64,000 bases of DNA from Metallyticus violacea (Eukaryota > Arthropoda > Insecta > Mantodea > Metallyticidae). The stretch spans positions 113,241,369-113,305,368 of the forward strand of contig CM060843.1 of the NCBI GenBank assembly GCA_030762175.1, in the 5' to 3' direction. The notes below the pieces were generated by a model, which was not told the DNA's origin, made no database searches, and saw only the letters and a list, made by a program, of their open reading frames with translations. The position numbers were made by a program, and so were the translations under genes. Below, in pieces: positions 59,992 through 64,000 of the stretch (positions are counted from its first letter, which is position 1; each line of letters begins with the position of its first letter).

Positions 59992-62481
59992 GTAACTGCC
60001 TTTCAGCTGTTATTGATAAACGGCTATTGTTCAGTGGTTTACACAGTGAAGTCTATGCTTTATCTTGGCCACTACTCTGATAACCAGAGTAAAGCGTTCC
60101 GTGATGTAATATTTCGTTTTTGTGAACGAACCATCGATTCACCATAAATGTAACAAACACTGTCAACGTTATTCACTTATTTTGAGGTCATATTGTACAA
60201 ACTATGCTCACTTACTGATAAACGGAAGAAAACAAAGCAAGTAAAACATTTACACGTCGACGCTGACTGATTCAACACACGAAACGGTGCGACAGCTGAA
60301 GAATCATGCATTCTGTGTTTGGTATCGACAAGCGTCACAATTGTGGTACGAATCTCGTGGTCTCTTCCAAACTAATTGCAAGAGAGGGATAGGGAGGGGA
60401 AAACGCTGCTGACAAAAATTATAATTTTGTTTTTCTTTCAGCCGAAATTACAGGAATTCCATTTGTTGGTGTATACCTAATGGAGAATAAACCTAGTTAT
60501 GTGCACACTTACTTTTTTAAGTTTGTTATTTATAATATTTTTTGTGAAAAGTATAAACAGGGCATGAAATTAAAGAGAATATTTCCACATGTATAGAGTT
60601 ATCCAATAATTATCTGATAACCGATGTGGCGGCGACGGCTTTGACTGTTAAGTCATAACTTACGACTAGAGTTGGGGTGAGCAAGAGGTACACTCAAGAA
60701 TCCACGAGAGAAACACTAAAGTGAAAGTGAATTGCATCCTAATGCATTGCATTTAAGAAGTTATCTATTACCCATGCCAAGAACATGTTGGAATTCCTGC
60801 CCCCTTTTTCCATACTTTTCTGGCATTTGCTTATGAAATTACCCATTACCTTTCCTAAGTCTCTTTGGTGATTTAAATTTATTAACTAATTTGTGAATCA
60901 CTTTACGACTTAGAACTGGATCAGTTGAAAATATATCTTTAAATAATCTTCTGACTGCTCGAGGGAACTAAGTACGGCATATAAATCACATACACTCGTG
61001 GTGCAAAACAATAATGAAGCACATTTGACAATTGGTACTCTTAAGCAGATATTACTCTTGTTTCTTTTACGTTCAAACGGCAGAGTGTGGTGAGACTTAA
61101 AGCTAACTAGTTATGTAAAAAAAAGTCCTGCGAACCCGCTGCGACTCGTGTAGCCTGGCTGGCCTTGAACGATGGCTTATCCACCTATGCACCCTCCACC
61201 ACAGCCTCGGTAATTAAATAATTGGATGACCAGATGGATAAAGAAAGCAGTTCAGTACTTTTTAGGAGATTGCGTTTTAACGCGAAATTAAAATTCATAT
61301 TTAAATATATAGCGGTTGTGGTCGAAATATTTTAACACCATAGTCAGCTCATGATTTTTATTGTCCATTTTGTGTTCAGCTCCATCGAAATATTTCAAAG
61401 AAACTAAAGAATTTAGATTGTGGACTAGTGCTGAAACATATCCTGTGCCGAAGGGGATATATCTTTTTCAGAAACAGTGCACTGGAAAGCAGCGAAGTTG
61501 TTATGTACTCGTATACAACCACTCTAGCGTGCGGTCATAATAAGAACGGATCATTTCGCTGATGCAACGCACACACAATGTTCATGTGAAGACTGCATTA
61601 GCTAGATACTATTCGCGCACGAATTCCCACTCACTCCGGTTGCTGTCTCTCCTAAGGTTTCAGGTTTCGATCAGTCATACGTTTCAGCATGTGACAGCGA
61701 CAGCTCAAGTGGATGCTTACGAAACTAAAAGCGTTTGCAAATCTACCGCACCTGACGGCCGTGCTCCCGGTTAAAAATAGCATGCGTTCTAGTTGAAACA
61801 TGCCTTCTTTTAATGTTATTATTTTTATAATTTTATAGAATACTTTGCTTTAGGCTACAGATTATTATCTGTCATACCTCATACTTAGGTCTGATTTCCA
61901 GTTAATATTACTTTTCAATGTCGTCATTTTTCAATAATTGACATACAGAGAAGAAAATAATCCGACCTTGAATCCGTATACTTTAATTTAGTTTAGTAAT
62001 AATCGAATTTAATGTTCAATTTTACAACTTTGAGTTCTGTTATTAAAATACTTGATTTAAACTTTTCATGCTCCGCCCCAGTGCTCATTCGCAGATATTC
62101 CTTGCCTTGAAATCAGAGGCGCAAAAACGTTCTTAAACCTTTGTGCGTCTCCACTAGTATAGTTAAGCAATATATTTGTGCAGTAGAGATGTGAACTTCC
62201 TTGTTGTTTTGAATTATTTTGTAAAAACTATTTCTTAAGTATGGTACATGAGGTATGCAAATTCTTCCAGTGATAAATTATTAAATTAAAGGCATTAATT
62301 TTCTTTTAGCCTTCCTGTATTGCTCCTCTGTTGTTCAGTGAAATTTATCTGTGAAGTTTGCCTAACAAGAAGACATTGTCTGACTGATATCGTGGATTGA
62401 ACAGGAATTTTTATGGTTAATATGTGTTGAAAATGAAAGTTTTTCGTGTGTCGGCATTCACTCTCATAGGTCCTGGGTGTC

Positions 62482-63047
62482 GACAAGAATGGCCGAGGTC
62501 ATTAAAGCGCAGACTCGTTTATTGAATTGATTTATTTACGGACGCTTTTTAACATCCCATTCAATTCAGGGCGTGAAACGGCCGACAAATTTTGCTCAGA
62601 GGCCTCTTTTTTTAGGCTTGAGGTTCTTTATCTTGCCGTAAATGTACGACACGGGACCCACGGCTCACGGCTTTACTTCCCTCCCGAAGGAAGCCATACT
62701 TAGGATTTTTACGCCCGAGAAAATCGATCGGTACTGGCCGGAATCGAAACCGCGATCTTGAGTTTAGAAGGCAAGTATGGTTACCACTACACCACCAGGA
62801 CCGACACGCAGACTCGTGAGCGGGAGATCTGGGATTCGACCCCCGCAGGACTGTGCTCCCTTGATGAGGTTTTATCAGCTTTTTCTCAATACTCATAAAT
62901 GGCAAATGCCGAGAAGGAACCCTAAATCTTAGTCTAGAACGCTTCCTTGCTTTAAAAAATTCTTTCCCAATGTATAATTGTATCTCATGTATCATCAGTG
63001 TCCACCGCCTGTGATGCCTCAGTAGTAAAATTGGGCGTTGAACACTT
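62482..63047 (+). mobile_element. SINE-B copy 8, split by a SINE-A insertion
   Basis: The head begins AATGGCCGAGGTCATTAAAG at about 62490 and breaks at 62518. It resumes at 62807 (CGCAGACTCGTGAGCGGGAG) with the B-box region (GGATTCGACCCC), the body with CTCATAAATGGCAAATGCCG and the tail GTCCACCGCCTGTGATGCC, GGGCGTTGAACACTT. Removing 62519-62806 and one copy of the duplicated CGCAGACTCGT restores a normal SINE-B. Confidence 0.93.
62519..62806 (-). mobile_element. SINE-A copy 10, full length, 288 bp, nested in SINE-B
   Basis: The minus-strand head GGTCCTGGTGGTGTAGTGGT is intact, and the B box is GGTTTCGATTCC. Flanked by a perfect 11-bp duplication, CGCAGACTCGT (62508-62518 and 62807-62817), so the ends are exact. 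Length equals that of the copy at 45527. The tail lacks the CTGATGACC segment but has an extra CTCACGG duplication. Confidence 0.96.
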
Positions 63048-63078
63048 CAAAAAATAAAAGCCCGGTTCACCTCTCTCT

Positions 63079-63152
63079 CTGGGCAAAACTTCAAGCCCTG
63101 AATTGAATGGGATGCTGATGACCTGAGATGTTAAAGAGCGCCCGTAAATAAA
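63079..63152 (+). mobile_element. SINE-A tail fragment
   Basis: CCCTGAATTGAATGGGATGC, TGATGACCTGAGATGTTAAA and GAGCGCCCGTAAATAAAT: only the last 70 or so bases of the family, with a small deletion. It starts about 30 bp after the end of SINE-B copy 8. Confidence 0.85.
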
Positions 63153-64000
63153 TCAAATAAAAAAAATCGTGATGTATATTCATTTGAAATGTCAAGAAAA
63201 GTATCTCTACCATCTTATAATAAAACAGACAAGACTTTTAAAAGGGAAACTAAACTTCTTAACATTCAAATTTTTAAGGCACCTGTTTTTACGAGCTTTC
63301 ACACAATATATAGCCATTTGTAACTTTTAAATGTCTTAAAAAAGTCTTAGCAGGTACATTGTTATCATTGCAAACATCTTAAATAAATTTATCGAAAATT
63401 AAATGAATAGCTATATACTTGTAAGCATTGCAAAGAAACTAAGGTTCCTTACAATTACAAAGCAAAGCTTACATTAATTATAATAGTATACTTTTAAGAA
63501 GGTGTTAATAAAATAATTAATTGTACCACAGTATTTATAATATTAACTGTTATTCACATATTGCTGACTGTAGTCGCCAACCGCTTAGTTAACCACAAAA
63601 ATTAACAGCAGTCAGCCTCAATAATTCTGCAGGACAGGAATAACAGAACTTTTTATGATTGTTTTGTTCATTGCTTTTTGCAGACGAATAGTGCAGTGGG
63701 GTATTTACAAGCGTTTGGTATCCGAATAAATGTGATTTTGGTTTCCAAACCTCCTGGTAATTAACTTTTTATCTGAAATACATTGAAATGATCCGTTTGC
63801 ACTACTGACGTAAATTCGGACTCAATAATCCCGTTCCAAACCGCAACAACATACTCTTCTGCTAAGCACATATATCTCTATAGCGGTTCATTCAGCGAGG
63901 AAAAAAAAAAAACATATTTTGCAAGTATAGATATAAACTCTGTTAATTATTTATGTATTATGATATTCAAAGGATTTGCAAGCAATAAAGGTGGAACTGA
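63153..64000. other. No gene recognised
   Basis: AT-rich sequence to the window edge; an A run of about 12 at 63901. Nothing else seen. Confidence 0.5.

Larger units (their letters stand above)
57158..62481. other. No gene recognised apart from one SINE-A and a poly-A run
   Basis: Upstream side of the lipase exons, so probably lipase intron or flank. I searched the minus strand for acid-lipase landmarks (GHSxG elbow, N-terminal TEDGYIL block) and saw none. The patch 61500-61780 is less AT-rich and has a 70-codon frame without a recognisable domain. Confidence 0.45.

Noticed and set aside
1..64000. CRISPR array, operon or bacterial gene cluster
   Set aside because: No regularly spaced repeats and no prokaryotic gene layout; introns and SINEs show that this is eukaryotic DNA.

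Overview
The window looks like nuclear DNA of an insect. It is AT-rich, has GT-AG introns of several kilobases, and carries two recognisable animal genes of insect type plus a heavy load of tRNA-derived SINEs, mariner-type DNA transposons and one LINE skeleton. I cannot name the species. The long TE-filled introns would suit a large hemimetabolous insect genome, but that is inference.

Region 9.2-25.2 kb (minus strand) is a UDP-glycosyltransferase (UGT) locus that can be assembled completely. Three downstream exons (15016-15241, 14721-14940, 9256-9535) carry the donor-binding half, the signature motif and the C-terminal membrane anchor. Two long first exons (24281-25138 and 21090-21923) each carry a start codon, a signal peptide and the catalytic His/Asp. 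Both end at a phase-0 GT donor after the same Leu-Pro-Lys, so each joins in frame to the same downstream exons, giving predicted proteins of 527 or 519 residues. This is the layout of an alternative-first-exon UGT locus.

Region 43.3-54.5 kb (minus strand) holds the last two exons of an acid lipase (gastric/lysosomal triacylglycerol lipase family), separated by a 10.9-kb intron. They carry the Asp and His of the catalytic triad. The upstream exons, including the nucleophile-serine exon, are not seen before the window edge at 64 kb.

Almost everything else I can identify is mobile DNA. Three SINE families recur. SINE-A (about 288 bp, 11 copies or pieces) has a tRNA-like head with an 8-bp closing stem. 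SINE-B (about 280 bp, 8 copies or pieces) has a tRNA-Leu-like head. SINE-C (about 300 bp, 3 copies or pieces) is the third. Several copies keep clear target-site duplications, and one SINE-A sits inside a SINE-B. Two mariners of one subfamily are complete end to end with inverted repeats (12101-13380, 30359-31650), but both are dead. A second subfamily abuts one of them, and three more degraded mariner pieces are recognisable. Two relics of a related Tc1/mariner group, an eroded LINE with endonuclease, reverse transcriptase and C-terminal region (16.95-19.33 kb), a weaker LINE fragment, a possible Tigger/pogo fragment and a relic of a multicopy unnamed gene complete the list. I found no ordinary tRNA or rRNA gene and no CRISPR array. 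Long stretches, mainly 31.7-43 kb and 57-62 kb, show nothing I can identify beyond small items.
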